Part shown: one piece after another, positions 10,702 to 20,279 of the stretch
Numbering within the stretch: the first letter of the stretch is position 1
Layout: each line of letters starts with the position of its first letter
Source: Vreelandella azerica
GTDB taxonomy: Bacteria > Pseudomonadota > Gammaproteobacteria > Pseudomonadales > Halomonadaceae
Length of the DNA: 64,000 bases
Assembly: GCF_013112225.1 (NCBI RefSeq)
Contig: NZ_JABFHI010000002.1
Location: 248,001 to 312,000 of the forward strand
Direction of reading: 5' to 3'
The notes under the pieces: model-generated
The model's input: the letters and a program-made list of their open reading frames with translations, nothing else
The model's database searches: none
Told to the model about the DNA's origin: nothing
Translations under genes and position numbers: made by a program

Positions 10702-11198
10702 CGGGGATTGCTATCCTGTTGAGTCGACGTCGTGTGGGAAGACGTACTGGAAGAGGACGGAGAAGTCTGTGGGTTAGAAGCCTCGGCCGATGGCTTTTCC
10801 TGATCCTGAGTGCCTGAATCCGCAGTTGAAGTGCTGGTTTCACGCACTGTATTCAGGGCATCATCAATGCGTGCCGATGCGTCCGCTAGACGCTGTTCCT
10901 TGCTTGGTGAAACGCTGCTGCTGTCCGAAGATCTGGGAGCCTCGGCGATATTTTCAACGTCCTGCTTGGCTTTTTTGAGGCTGTCATCCAGCTTTTTCTG
11001 CTGCTCATTAAGCTTCTGGCGCAGTTCTTCTGATTCAAGCTGAGCGCTGATTTCACGCTGCATGCCGGATACCGAGCGCTTTATCCTGCCGATCCATAGC
11101 CCAGCGGTACGCGCCGCACGGGGCAGGCGTTCAGGGCCAAGTACCAATAACCCAACCACGGCGATGATCAGGATTTCAAGAAAACCGATATCCAGCAT
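10698..11198 (-). CDS. tatB: Sec-independent translocase subunit TatB
   Basis: A single N-terminal membrane helix starting MLDIGFLEILIIAVVGLLVL, with the TatB-typical GPERLPRAARTAG amphipathic helix, then a long charged cytoplasmic tail with coiled-coil character (about residues 45-90) and a low-complexity Ser/Thr-rich end. TatB forms the receptor complex with TatC. It starts 3 bp after the tatA stop. Confidence 0.95.
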   Translation of the reverse strand: MLDIGFLEILIIAVVGLLVLGPERLPRAARTAGLWIGRIKRSVSGMQREISAQLESEELRQKLNEQQKKLDDSLKKAKQDVENIAEAPRSSDSSSVSPSKEQRLADASARIDDALNTVRETSTSTADSGTQDQEKPSAEASNPQTSPSSSSTSSHTTSTQQDSNPR

Positions 11199-11201
11199 GG
11201 C

Positions 11202-11468
11202 TTATTTGCGCTCTTCGCTGTGTTCAGTATGCTTTTCCTGCGCCTGAACGTCATAGGTGTTGCCATTTTCCTCATGGCCGACCTTGGCCTGGGGCTCATC
11301 GGTGTCTTTTTTATCATCGGCTTTTTCTTCATCATGCATGGCTTTCTTGAAACCTTTTACCGCGCCGCCAAGGTCAGTGCCGACATTGCGCAGTTTCTTG
11401 GTGCCGAAAATCAGGATGATAATCCCCAGAACAATCAGCAACTGCCAAATACTGATGCCACCTAACAT
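11202..11468 (-). CDS. tatA: Sec-independent translocase pore subunit TatA
   Basis: A short N-terminal membrane helix beginning [20 protein letters not shown], then [20 protein letters not shown], the conserved FGxKxLPxxG-like hinge and amphipathic helix, and a charged tail of 88 residues in total. TatA oligomers form the passage for folded proteins. I chose the ATG at 11468 since the helix normally begins right at the N-terminus and GAGGA lies upstream; a longer frame from 11570 would overlap hisE. Confidence 0.95.
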   Translation of the reverse strand: MLGGISIWQLLIVLGIIILIFGTKKLRNVGTDLGGAVKGFKKAMHDEEKADDKKDTDEPQAKVGHEENGNTYDVQAQEKHTEHSEERK

Positions 11469-11523
11469 ATGCGAGTCCTCGTGTGTGCTCGGCAAATCAA
11501 CCGGAAAATAGATGTAATGACGA

Positions 11524-11889
11524 TCAAGTCTTGTTACGAGAGGCTTTTTCGTCGTGACCTGACACACCAAAACGTCGTGCCAGTTCGTTAATCACAGCCT
11601 GGTGATCCAAGCCTAAGTGAGAAAGCATGACAAGACTATGAAACCACAAATCTGCCGTTTCGGCGATAAGCGCCTGCTGTTTACTTTGTTCGCCGCTTTC
11701 TGCGTCTTTGGCGGCAAGCAAGGTTTCAGTGGCTTCTTCACCTATTTTCTCAAGTATCTTGTTCAATCCCTTATGATGCAAGGAGGCAACATAGGATTCT
11801 TCTGGTGCTGCGTGACGACGTTGCCTGAGCACCTCGAACAGGGCATCGAGTACGGTGTCGTCAACGGTAGGCGATGGCATCTTGGTCAT
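11524..11889 (-). CDS. hisE: Phosphoribosyl-ATP pyrophosphatase HisE
   Basis: It catalyses the second step of histidine synthesis, hydrolysing phosphoribosyl-ATP to phosphoribosyl-AMP. The 121-residue all-helical MazG-like protein has the metal-binding motifs [15 protein letters not shown] and [13 protein letters not shown]. It stands between ubiB and tatA as in pseudomonads, but no hisI cyclohydrolase accompanies it here. AAGGA lies before the ATG. Confidence 0.93.
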   Translation of the reverse strand: MTKMPSPTVDDTVLDALFEVLRQRRHAAPEESYVASLHHKGLNKILEKIGEEATETLLAAKDAESGEQSKQQALIAETADLWFHSLVMLSHLGLDHQAVINELARRFGVSGHDEKASRNKT

Positions 11890-11967
11890 GATGTGTCCTT
11901 TTTACCGCTTACAGCGCTTTGTCGCTTAAAGCGTTTAAGTCTCAGTTATTACCATCCTGATAATGGC

Positions 11968-13590
11968 CTAGTGCCACACCAGGAGCAAAAGCCCGATGGC
12001 CGCTGCTGTCAGTACCGGCCAGTCCTGCACGCTGGCCCACTGGCTGAGCGGCTGCCAGGTAAGTGCAATGGCGAGCAGAATTAAACCGAGCTTGAGACGG
12101 TGATGGCGTTTGTTTTGCTGGGTCAGCGTGTGCCGGATGGTGTTAATAGCATCGGACTGCTGGTGGCGCTGGCGGTGTTCTTTCTCCATTCGGCTAAGGG
12201 TCTGGTGAGCCAGTACCGGCAGTTCAGGCAGCTGATGAGCAAGCTCTGGCGCCTGACGCTTGAGAGAGTCCCATAGCCCACGCGGGCCAGCACGTTCCTT
12301 CATCCAGCTTTCCAGAAATGGCCTTGCGGTGCTCCACAGATCAAGGTCGGGATACAGCTGGCGCCCCAGCCCTTCAATATTGAGCAGGGTTTTCTGCAGC
12401 AGCACCAGTTGGGGCTGTACTTCCATATTGAAGCGCCGGGCGGTCTGAAACAGCCCCAGCAAAACTTGCCCGAACGAAATGTCCTTTAACGGTTTTTCCA
12501 GAATCGGCTCACATACGGTACGGATGGCGGCGGCAAACTCATTGGCGCGGGTATCTTCGCTTACCCAACCGGATTCGATATGCAGCGCTGCCACTTCGTA
12601 ATAATCCTGATGAAAGAAGGCTAGCAGGTTGCGCGCCAGATAATCCTGATCTTCCCGAGTCAGGCTGCCGACAATGCCGCAATCGATAGCGATGTACTGA
12701 GGGTTTTCCGGGTCATCGCAGTTAACAAATATATTGCCGGGGTGCATGTCGGCATGGAAGAAGTTGTCGCGAAATACTTGGGTAAAGAAAATTTCAACGC
12801 CACGCTCAGCGAGCTTTTTCAGGTTGGTGCCGCGGGCGCGCAGCGTCTCGGTATCCGCGACGGGTACGCCGCGAATGCGTTCCTGAACCATTACGTGGCG
12901 GCGGGTGTAGGTCCAGTGAATGGCCGGTACATAAAGCAGCGGCGAATCTTTGAAATTACGCTTTAGCTGAGAGGTACTAGCCGCTTCCTTGTAGAGATCA
13001 AGCTCGTCAAACAAGGTGGCTTCGTAGTCGCGAATGACCTCCACCGGGCGCAGACGACGCGCTTCGGGAATAAAGTTAACCAACCTGGCTAACTGATACA
13101 TCAGGCCCATATCCTGGCCCATGACCCTGTCGATGCCGGGGCGAATAATCTTGACCACCACTTCTTCACCGCTATGCAGCTTGGCGACATGCACTTGGGC
13201 AATCGATGCCGAGGCCAGTGGTGTGCGGTTAAAACTGGCAAAGGCAGTGCTTAGCGACATGCCCATTTCTTTCTCGACTCTGTCAACCGCTGCGTCACCA
13301 GGAAAAGGCGGAACCTGATCCTGCAGACGCTTGAGTTCGTCAGCAATATCGGCTGGCAGCAAGTCGCGACGTGTGGAGAGCATCTGGCCGAATTTGACAA
13401 AAATGGGGCCAAGTTCTTCAAGGGCCAGTCGCAGCCGTTCGCTGCGCGGACGTTCACCGAGGGGAAACAGCTTGAGCGGTGAAATACTCACCAATAGGCG
13501 CAGCCACCAGGGCAGACGGGCCACCGGGATCAGGGTATCAAGGCGGTAGCGGGCAATTACCCAAGCAATGCGCAGCAGGCGCAGGCTCAT
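11968..13590 (-). CDS. ubiB: Ubiquinone biosynthesis atypical kinase UbiB
   Basis: An ADCK/UbiB atypical kinase required for coenzyme Q hydroxylation steps. It has the KxGQ motif in [16 protein letters not shown], the alanine-rich loop [13 protein letters not shown], the kinase-like catalytic core [14 protein letters not shown] with IAIDCGIVG, and two C-terminal membrane helices (about residues 498-538) that anchor it to the inner membrane. Its 540 residues match the family. The start overlaps the ubiJ stop by 4 bp. Confidence 0.96.
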   Translation of the reverse strand: MSLRLLRIAWVIARYRLDTLIPVARLPWWLRLLVSISPLKLFPLGERPRSERLRLALEELGPIFVKFGQMLSTRRDLLPADIADELKRLQDQVPPFPGDAAVDRVEKEMGMSLSTAFASFNRTPLASASIAQVHVAKLHSGEEVVVKIIRPGIDRVMGQDMGLMYQLARLVNFIPEARRLRPVEVIRDYEATLFDELDLYKEAASTSQLKRNFKDSPLLYVPAIHWTYTRRHVMVQERIRGVPVADTETLRARGTNLKKLAERGVEIFFTQVFRDNFFHADMHPGNIFVNCDDPENPQYIAIDCGIVGSLTREDQDYLARNLLAFFHQDYYEVAALHIESGWVSEDTRANEFAAAIRTVCEPILEKPLKDISFGQVLLGLFQTARRFNMEVQPQLVLLQKTLLNIEGLGRQLYPDLDLWSTARPFLESWMKERAGPRGLWDSLKRQAPELAHQLPELPVLAHQTLSRMEKEHRQRHQQSDAINTIRHTLTQQNKRHHRLKLGLILLAIALTWQPLSQWASVQDWPVLTAAAIGLLLLVWH

Positions 13591-14240
13591 GAGCCGGAAT
13601 CTCCTTGTGACAAGCGTTGGGTCAGACGTCGGTGCAGGCGGTTAAGCCGAGCTTCCAGCCGGTCGGTGGATATTTCCAGCTCGCTGAGGTGATCGCGCAA
13701 TACGTCGCGCTGCTGGCGACCAGGAAGCAGCTTGGCCTCTTCGAACACGTATTCAGACACGTCCGCCATCAGCTCATTGCTGGCACGTAGCCCCCAGCGG
13801 CCTGCACGACGTAAGCCTTCGGCAAGCGAGTGTGCGGGGATATCGCCCAGCCAGTTGGCCAGTTCACCTTCCCAGTCGATATCCAGGTCGGTCAATAGCT
13901 CCTGAGTGGCTTCAAGCAGCTGGATGCGCCCGCGCACCGATAGTTTGCCTTCAAACATCAAGCGCTCGACAGAGCTGCCGCTGACCCATTCCGAGAGGGT
14001 TTCCGGCGATAGTTCAACCACCGCATCGGCGCTGGTCTCATCAATGTCTTCGGCGCGTAGCAGGTCAATGCCAGACGGATGAAACGCCATCAACAGAGCC
14101 AACTGGGGCTGCTCAAGGCGAATCAGTAGGCGGCTGCCTGCCAGGGCATCCAGGCGCTGAGGGGAAGCCGGGTCGCGAGCCAGCAAGGCGTTCAGCATAC
14201 GTTCGCAGCCTGCCAGCAGCAGGGCGGGAGTTACCAGCAT
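13587..14240 (-). CDS. ubiJ: Ubiquinone biosynthesis accessory factor UbiJ (SCP2 domain)
   Basis: A protein of about 217 residues between ubiE and ubiB, the usual ubiJ position. The N-terminal half resembles the SCP2 lipid-binding fold ([28 protein letters not shown]), and the C-terminal part is a predicted coiled coil with [12 protein letters not shown]. UbiJ binds lipids and is a scaffold of the aerobic ubiquinone complex in E. coli. The ATG at 14240 begins [16 protein letters not shown], typical for the family; a longer frame from 14312 would run into ubiE. Confidence 0.88.
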   Translation of the reverse strand: MLVTPALLLAGCERMLNALLARDPASPQRLDALAGSRLLIRLEQPQLALLMAFHPSGIDLLRAEDIDETSADAVVELSPETLSEWVSGSSVERLMFEGKLSVRGRIQLLEATQELLTDLDIDWEGELANWLGDIPAHSLAEGLRRAGRWGLRASNELMADVSEYVFEEAKLLPGRQQRDVLRDHLSELEISTDRLEARLNRLHRRLTQRLSQGDSGS

Positions 14241-14274
14241 GCCAACCTCACAGTGTGTTTGATAATGGCGTGCT

Positions 14275-15030
14275 TCATAGTTTGATGCCACGGTGCAGGG
14301 CGACAATGCCACCCGTCAGGTTGGTGTACTCGACACGCTCCAGCCCAGCGGCTTCCATCATCGCCTTGAGGGTTGGCTGATCGGGGTGCATGCGAATTGA
14401 TTCTGCCAGATAGCGGTAGCTGTCGGCATCCCCTGCGACCATCTGGCCCATACGCGGCAATAGTCGGAAAGAGTATTCATCATAGGCCTTGGATAACAGG
14501 GGGTTAGCAGGTTTGGAAAACTCCAGCACCAGCAGACGCCCGCCCGGCTTGAGCACTCGTTGCATTGAGCGCAGAGCCGCATCTTTGTCAGTGACGTTGC
14601 GCAGACCAAAGGCGATGGTGATGCAGTCGAAGCTGTTATCTGGGAAGGGCAGGCATTCAGCATTAGCCTGAACGTATTCAACATTGCCGCCAACGCCGTT
14701 ATCAATCAGCTTGTCGCGCCCGACGCGCAGCATGGAGGCGTTGATATCTGCCAGCACGACCTTGCCTCGGGGGCCGACCATGCGCGAAAACTTGAGCGTC
14801 AGGTCGCCGGTTCCACCGGCAATATCGAGCACCTGATGGCCAGGGCGAACGCCAGAACGTTCGATGGTGAGGCGTTTCCAGAGGCGGTGAACGCCCATCG
14901 ACATCAGGTCATTCATGACATCGTAGCGGGCAGCCACGGAATGAAAGACGTCGGCGACGCGGGATGCTTTTTCATCAACGGGAACTTCTTGGTAACCGAA
15001 GTGAGTGGTACGTTTTTCTGTGGGGCTCAT
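14275..15030 (-). CDS. ubiE: Bifunctional ubiquinone/menaquinone C-methyltransferase UbiE
   Basis: An SAM-dependent C-methyltransferase of coenzyme Q synthesis. The protein starts [20 protein letters not shown], matching UbiE N-termini. The SAM motif is [17 protein letters not shown], followed by the acidic [11 protein letters not shown] and [11 protein letters not shown]. About 251 residues, as in E. coli. I prefer the ATG at 15030; an upstream in-frame start at 15084 adds 18 residues without homology. It is first of the ubiE-ubiJ-ubiB run. Confidence 0.95.
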   Translation of the reverse strand: MSPTEKRTTHFGYQEVPVDEKASRVADVFHSVAARYDVMNDLMSMGVHRLWKRLTIERSGVRPGHQVLDIAGGTGDLTLKFSRMVGPRGKVVLADINASMLRVGRDKLIDNGVGGNVEYVQANAECLPFPDNSFDCITIAFGLRNVTDKDAALRSMQRVLKPGGRLLVLEFSKPANPLLSKAYDEYSFRLLPRMGQMVAGDADSYRYLAESIRMHPDQPTLKAMMEAAGLERVEYTNLTGGIVALHRGIKL

Positions 15031-15162
15031 GGAGGGGCGGCTCCCGAATTCGAGACAGTGAAGGCCAGCCTGACGGTGTGTCAATGCCTGGCTGCAACCG
15101 TCGTTAAAAAGTTGCCGCTATTGTAGCCTTGTCAGGCTAGGCTTGTCTGCGCTTGGAGTCGC

Positions 15163-15545
15163 TTATACCTGTTTGATTTCAATACCCAGTGGCTCGCGGG
15201 AGGCGTCCGCCTCTTCCAGGCGCTGCAGATAGTCGCGCCAGTAAGCGTCCTGATGGGTGCCCAGGTCGTAAAGGTAGTTCCAGGTAAACAGGCCGCTGTC
15301 ATGGCCATCGTCAAAATGCAGCTTGAGCGCATAGTTGCCTGCCTGGGTAATATTTTGCAGGCCAACAAATTTCTTGCCGACCTGCAAGACCGCTGTGTCG
15401 CCGCCATGGCCGCGTACCTCAGCGGAGGGTGAATAGACGCGCAGCAGTTCAATTGGGAGCAAAAAGTTTCGCCGCTGGCGTAGCCGAGTTCAAGCTCGCG
15501 GGCTTTGCGGTGATAGTGAACGCGGGAAGGGATGGGAGCGTCCAT
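15163..15545 (-). CDS. DUF971 (GBBH-like N-terminal domain) protein; one frameshift
   Basis: A small cytoplasmic protein of the DUF971 family, which resembles the N-terminal domain of gamma-butyrobetaine hydroxylase. The segments LRVYSPSAEVRGHGGD and LHFDDGHDSGLFTWNYLYDL are the family signature. The first part, MDAPIPSRVHYHRKARELE, lies in another frame. Adding one T to the five-base run at 15461-15465 (A on the plus strand) joins them through ETFLLPIELLRVY. GAGG precedes the ATG at 15545. It sits between hslU and ubiE as in pseudomonads. Molecular function unknown. Confidence 0.82.
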
Positions 15546-15684
15546 GGGATGCCTCATAAAGAAGTTGCTGTCAGTTTGACATTTACCATACGCAGACACT
15601 CGCTGGTCGTGCAAGATTTTCCGTCATCCTGAACGCCAGGTTGCCCGCCCAGAGAGGGCAACCTGGCAGCGCCTTGGCAACGGC

Positions 15685-17007
15685 TTAGAGGATATAGCGG
15701 GAGAGATCTTCGTCGACGGCCAGTTCGCCCAGCTGGGCGTTGACGTACTCAGCGTCAATCACCAGCGGCCCGTCAAGGTCGCCGCCCTTGAAAGAGGCTT
15801 CTTCAAGCAGGCGTTCCATAACAGTGTGTAGACGGCGGGCGCCGATATTTTCGGTGCCTTCGTTAACCTGCCAGGAAATTTCCGCAATCCGCTCAATGCC
15901 GTCTGGGGTGAACTCGACATCCAGCCCGTCAGTGGCCAATAGCGCCTGATACTGACGGGTCAGCGAGGCGGATGGCTCGGTCAGGATGCGCTTGAAGTCG
16001 CCTGGGGTCAGGGCATCCAGTTCGACGCGGATTGGCAGACGGCCCTGCAACTCAGGGATCAGATCCGAGGGGCGCGACAGGTGGAAAGCACCGGAGGCGA
16101 TAAACAGGATGTGGTCGGTTTTGACCATGCCGTATTTGGTCGACACCGTGGAGCCTTCGATCAGCGGCAGCAGGTCACGCTGGACACCCTCACGGGAGAC
16201 TTCGCCACCGCTGGACTGGCCGCTGCCCTTGGCTACCTTGTCGATTTCATCCAGAAAGACAATGCCATGCTGCTCAACCGCTTCTACCGCACGGGCCTTG
16301 ATGTCTTCTTCATTGACCAGTTTGCCAGCTTCCTCATCGCGCAGCAGACCAAAGGCGTCTTTGACCGCAATTCGGCGGGTTTCGCGCTTTTGTTGGCCCA
16401 TGTTGGAAAACAGGCTCTGCAGCTGGTTGGTCATTTCCTCCATGCCGGGCGGGGTCATGATATCGACGCTCGGCCCCTGCTGGGAGAGTTCGATATCGAT
16501 TTCCTTATCGTCAAGCTGACCTTCGCGTAGTTTCTTGCGAAACGACTGGCGGGTGGCATTTTCTTCGCGGGGCTTATCTTCCTGGCCGCGCGGTGGAGGC
16601 AGCAGCGCATCCAGAATACGGTCTTCGGCGGCATCCTCAGCGCGGTGGCTGACTTCTTCCTTGGCGTGCTCGCGCACCATCTTGATGGCGGCTTCCATCA
16701 GGTCGCGAATGATCGATTCCACGTCACGCCCTACATAGCCCACTTCGGTGAACTTGGTCGCTTCGACCTTGATGAAAGGGGCCTTGGCCAGCTTGGCCAG
16801 GCGGCGGGCGATCTCGGTCTTGCCGACGCCTGTCGGGCCTATCATCAGGATATTCTTGGGGGTGACTTCACTGCGCAGGTCGGTGTCCAGCTGCATGCGG
16901 CGCCAGCGGTTACGCAGGGCAATCGCTACCGCCCGCTTGGCGTCTTTCTGGCCGATAATGTACTGGTCCAGGGCGTGGACAATCTCACGGGGAGTCATCT
17001 GTGTCAT
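15685..17007 (-). CDS. hslU: HslU, ATPase subunit of the HslUV protease
   Basis: AAA+ unfoldase that feeds HslV. It has Walker [17 protein letters not shown], the pore-loop region with [11 protein letters not shown], an intermediate I-domain (about residues 110-240), Walker [13 protein letters not shown], and the C-terminal tail EDLSRYIL that inserts into HslV. Its 440 residues are normal. It begins 3 bp after hslV, forming the usual hslVU operon. Confidence 0.97.
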   Translation of the reverse strand: MTQMTPREIVHALDQYIIGQKDAKRAVAIALRNRWRRMQLDTDLRSEVTPKNILMIGPTGVGKTEIARRLAKLAKAPFIKVEATKFTEVGYVGRDVESIIRDLMEAAIKMVREHAKEEVSHRAEDAAEDRILDALLPPPRGQEDKPREENATRQSFRKKLREGQLDDKEIDIELSQQGPSVDIMTPPGMEEMTNQLQSLFSNMGQQKRETRRIAVKDAFGLLRDEEAGKLVNEEDIKARAVEAVEQHGIVFLDEIDKVAKGSGQSSGGEVSREGVQRDLLPLIEGSTVSTKYGMVKTDHILFIASGAFHLSRPSDLIPELQGRLPIRVELDALTPGDFKRILTEPSASLTRQYQALLATDGLDVEFTPDGIERIAEISWQVNEGTENIGARRLHTVMERLLEEASFKGGDLDGPLVIDAEYVNAQLGELAVDEDLSRYIL

Positions 17008-17010
17008 GGC

Positions 17011-17529
17011 TTATAGCTCTTCCATGGTGACGTGGTGATTGGTGAATACGCAGATGTCACCGGCGATTTCGAGGGACTTTTCGGTGATTTCGCGCGCGGA
17101 AAGCTCGGTGTTTTCCAGCAGTGCCCGGGCGCTGGCCAGGGCGTAGTTGCCACCTGAGCCAATGGCAATAATGCCGCGCTCGGGTTCCACCACATCGCCG
17201 TTGCCGGTAATAATCAGCGAGGCGCTGTGGTCAGCCACTGCCAGCAAGGCTTCCAGCCGACGCAGGGCGCGGTCGGTGCGCCAGTCCTTGGCCAGCTCCA
17301 CGGCGGCCTTGGTCAGGTGGCCCTGGTATTTTTCCAGCTGCGCTTCAAAACGCTCAAACAGCGTAAAGGCATCAGCGGTGCCGCCGGCGAAACCGGCCAG
17401 CACCTTGCCGCGATACAGGCGGCGTACCTTGCTGGCATTGCCTTTCATCACGGTATTGCCCAGAGAGACCTGGCCATCGCCGGCGAGAGCGACCTGGTCG
17501 CCGCGACGCACAGAAACAATCGTAGTCAT
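17011..17529 (-). CDS. hslV: HslV, peptidase subunit of the HslUV protease
   Basis: A threonine peptidase forming a dodecamer. The N-terminus [19 protein letters not shown] exposes catalytic Thr after removal of Met, and GNTVMKG and [17 protein letters not shown] match E. coli HslV nearly residue for residue. Its 172 residues are normal. Upstream hairpins and a possible sigma-32 promoter lie between it and the SPOR gene. Confidence 0.97.
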   Translation of the reverse strand: MTTIVSVRRGDQVALAGDGQVSLGNTVMKGNASKVRRLYRGKVLAGFAGGTADAFTLFERFEAQLEKYQGHLTKAAVELAKDWRTDRALRRLEALLAVADHSASLIITGNGDVVEPERGIIAIGSGGNYALASARALLENTELSAREITEKSLEIAGDICVFTNHHVTMEEL

Positions 17530-17570
17530 GGAGTGAGCTCCTTGTGGGAGGCGTGCTCCCGATGACGGTT

Positions 17571-17646
17571 CGGCTGCCCTTCAGCAGCCGGTGAAAAAGG
17601 ATATTCACAACAGAATGCGGGCGGCTGATAAAAATCAACCGCCCGC
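17571..17646 (-). promoter_or_regulatory. hslVU leader: possible sigma-32 promoter and hairpins
   Basis: On the minus strand GTTGATT and CCGCATT, about 12 bases apart, loosely resemble the heat-shock promoter elements CTTGAA and CCCCAT; they span about 17612-17639. They overlap a hairpin GCGGGCGG...CCGCCCGC at 17617-17646. A second stem-loop, CGGCTGC/GGCAGCCG on the minus strand at 17571-17590, lies in the presumed leader; a small palindrome GGGAG/CTCCC sits nearer the start. E. coli hslVU also has a sigma-32 promoter and a leader stem-loop. The match here is only suggestive. Confidence 0.35.
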
Positions 17647-17679
17647 GAGCAAGTGTTGGTGTAAACAGGCCAGATGGCG

Positions 17680-18482
17680 TCAATTCTGCAGCTGAATCAA
17701 CAGTGGCTCGATTCCTTGTGTTCCCATCAGATCCTGAGCGCGATTAAGTTCGCGGGGGTCGTCGTAGGGGCCAACCTGAACGCGATGCCAGGTATTGCCA
17801 TTGGCCTGTACCTCGCTGATATGCGCAAGCAGACTGAGGTTACGCAGCCGATCACGCATTTTGCCAGCATCGCTTGCGGAACGAAACGACGCTGCCTGAA
17901 GCATGTAGCGTTTCTGTTCTTCCTGAGTTTGTTCTTTCTGAGGCGCTGACGAAGTGGACGTCTCGGCGTTTTCCGTATTGTTGGCAGCAATCAGTGCCGC
18001 GATGGGGTCATCGTTGCTGACTGGCGTTGATTCGGCAATGGGTTCATCAGGCATGGCCGCCTGTTCGTCAGCGGTCAGTTGATTGGTAGCGCTGGCGGGC
18101 GCTTGTTCAGCATCATCGGCGGGGGCTGGTTCGGGCCGTGTCACCCGTGAGGGCACTACGCCATCGGGGGCAATAATCTCGGTTTCCGGTAGCAGGGTAT
18201 AGAATTCGAAGGTCGGTGTGGAAGCCGCCTGATCGTTTTCACTGTTCTCACTTGTTTGGCCGTCAGGCTGTTCCTTGGAAATAATGGTTGCCTGGGGGCT
18301 TCGCTGGTATCCTGCCATGGCGCAGTGCCATGTTGGTGCTGGGCCAAGAAAAACCCCACGACAAGGCCACCCAGCCCCCATAGCCAGCCAGGCAGTCGGC
18401 CGTTGGGGGAAGGCTTTTTCGTCGCTCTATCGCGCTGCGACGTGGCACCGCGACGGGGTGGGGTTTTACGTGGACTGGGCAT
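17680..18482 (-). CDS. FtsN-like SPOR-domain protein; one frameshift
   Basis: A bitopic cell-division-type protein: basic cytoplasmic N-terminus (MPSPRKTPPRRGATSQ), one membrane helix about residues 32-47 (LWGLGGLVVGFFLA), a long acidic Pro/Ala/Glu-rich linker and a C-terminal SPOR domain (about the last 75 residues, from YMLQAASFRSASDAGKM to QGIEPLLIQ) that binds denuded peptidoglycan. The frame shifts at the run of five G at 18294-18298 on the plus strand; a sixth restores one frame. It starts 3 bp after argS and precedes hslV, the position of the FtsN-like gene in pseudomonads. Confidence 0.8.
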
Positions 18483-18485
18483 TGC

Positions 18486-20171
18486 TTACATCTCCTCTGG
18501 CGCACGGACACCCATCAGGTCGAGGCCGTTGCGCAACACCTGGCGGGTTGCCAACCCCAGTGCCAGGCGCGTATTGCGCAGGGTGTCATCGTCTACCATG
18601 ACTTTGACGGCGTTGTAACAGGTGTGAAAGTCGCCCGCAAGATCAAGCAGGTATTGCGCGATCTGTTGGGGTTCACGGTTTCTGGCGGCCACCTCGACAA
18701 CTTCAGGGAAGCGCGCCAGGCGGTTGAGTACGGCCTTTTCCTGATCACTGTCGAGCAAGGCAAGGTTGGCCAACGCCAGATCATGATCAAATGGCTGCTG
18801 GGCGGCTTCGGCCTTGCGCAGCATGCTGCACACGCGAGCATGGGCATATTGTACATAGTAAACCGGGTTTTCGTTCGACTGAGAACGGGCCAGATCAATA
18901 TCAAATGTTAATTGGGAGTCGGCGCGCCGGGCGGCGAGGAAAAACCGCGTGGCATCGCGGCCAACTTCGTCAATCAGGTCACGCAGGGTGACATAGCTGC
19001 CCGCGCGCTTGGAGAGTTTTACCTCAACGCCTGAGCGGGTCACCATCACCATCTGGTGAAGTACATAATCCGGCCAGCCCTTGGGAATACCCACTTCTAA
19101 CGCCTGCAGACCCGCGCGCACCCGGGTCACGGTGGAGTGGTGGTCGGCGCCCTGCTCATTAATGACCGTCTTGAAGCCGCGCTGCCACTTGTCCAGATGA
19201 TAGGCGACATCGGGCAGGAAGTAGGTGTAGCCTCCGTCGCGCTTGCGCATGACGCGATCCTTGTCATCGCCAAACGTGGTTGTACGCAGCCAGGTGGCGC
19301 CGTCTTCTTCATAGGTATGGCCATTGTCGGTGAGCTTTTCGACAGTGGCGTCTACCTTGCCATCTTCATATAGCGAGGATTCCAGAAAGTAGACATCGAA
19401 TTCCACGCCAAAGGCTTTCAGGTCAAGGTCCTGCTCGCGGCGCAGCCAGGCCACGGCAAAGGTCTGGATGGCGTCAAGGTCGTCTGGGTCAGCCTTGGCG
19501 GTGACTTCGCGGTCATCGGCGCTGACGGTTTTTCCGGCCAGATAATCCTCGGCCACATCAATAATGTAGTCACCCCGATAGCCGTCTTCCGGCCAGCTGC
19601 TGTGGTCGGGGGTCAGCCCTTTGACCCGAGCATGAACGGAGCGCGCCAGGTTGCTGATCTGGGCGCCCGCATCGTTGTAGTAGAACTCACGGGTGACGTC
19701 ATAGCCGGTGGCTTCCAAAAGACGGCACAAGCAGTCGCCAATCGCGGCACCGCGGCCATGGCCGACGTGCAGCGGCCCGGTCGGGTTGGCAGACACAAAC
19801 TCCACCTGCACTTTCTGGCCTTGGCCCAGCATGCTGCGGCCGAAGGTGTCGCCGCAGTCGAGTACCTGGGCGACCACCTGAGCAGCGGCGTCGGTGGCAG
19901 CGAAAAAGTTGATAAAGCCGGGGCCGGCAATATCGGTTTTGTGTACGGCGTCGCTGGCAGGCAGGGCATTCACGACGGCTTCTGCCAGGTCGCGGGGCTT
20001 CATGCCGGCGGGCTTGGCCAGCATCAGGGCAAGGTTGGTGGCGTAATCGCCGTGAGACTTGTCTTTGGTCGGGTCAACCTTGATGGTTGGCTGAACGTCC
20101 TGGGGAAGCACGCCCTCTTGCTTGAGTGCCTCAACGGCGCCTTCAAGCAGGGTGATCAATGTGTCTTTCAT
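18486..20171 (-). CDS. argS: Arginyl-tRNA synthetase
   Basis: A class I synthetase of 561 residues. The N-terminal additional domain is followed by the HIGH signature in [19 protein letters not shown]; the degenerate KMSKS region reads [15 protein letters not shown], and the C-terminal DALR anticodon-binding domain ends MGVRAPEEM. Some residues after ANPTGP bind Arg-adenylate. It is followed closely by the SPOR gene. Confidence 0.97.
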   Translation of the reverse strand: MKDTLITLLEGAVEALKQEGVLPQDVQPTIKVDPTKDKSHGDYATNLALMLAKPAGMKPRDLAEAVVNALPASDAVHKTDIAGPGFINFFAATDAAAQVVAQVLDCGDTFGRSMLGQGQKVQVEFVSANPTGPLHVGHGRGAAIGDCLCRLLEATGYDVTREFYYNDAGAQISNLARSVHARVKGLTPDHSSWPEDGYRGDYIIDVAEDYLAGKTVSADDREVTAKADPDDLDAIQTFAVAWLRREQDLDLKAFGVEFDVYFLESSLYEDGKVDATVEKLTDNGHTYEEDGATWLRTTTFGDDKDRVMRKRDGGYTYFLPDVAYHLDKWQRGFKTVINEQGADHHSTVTRVRAGLQALEVGIPKGWPDYVLHQMVMVTRSGVEVKLSKRAGSYVTLRDLIDEVGRDATRFFLAARRADSQLTFDIDLARSQSNENPVYYVQYAHARVCSMLRKAEAAQQPFDHDLALANLALLDSDQEKAVLNRLARFPEVVEVAARNREPQQIAQYLLDLAGDFHTCYNAVKVMVDDDTLRNTRLALGLATRQVLRNGLDLMGVRAPEEM

Positions 20172-20279
20172 AAGTGAGTATCCGGTAACGTCGGTGGCGG
20201 CGTGCGCGTGCGCATCGTAAACGGGCGTATTATCGACGATTGTGGGTGACTTTCAAACATCATCCCGTTATCGGCTCGG

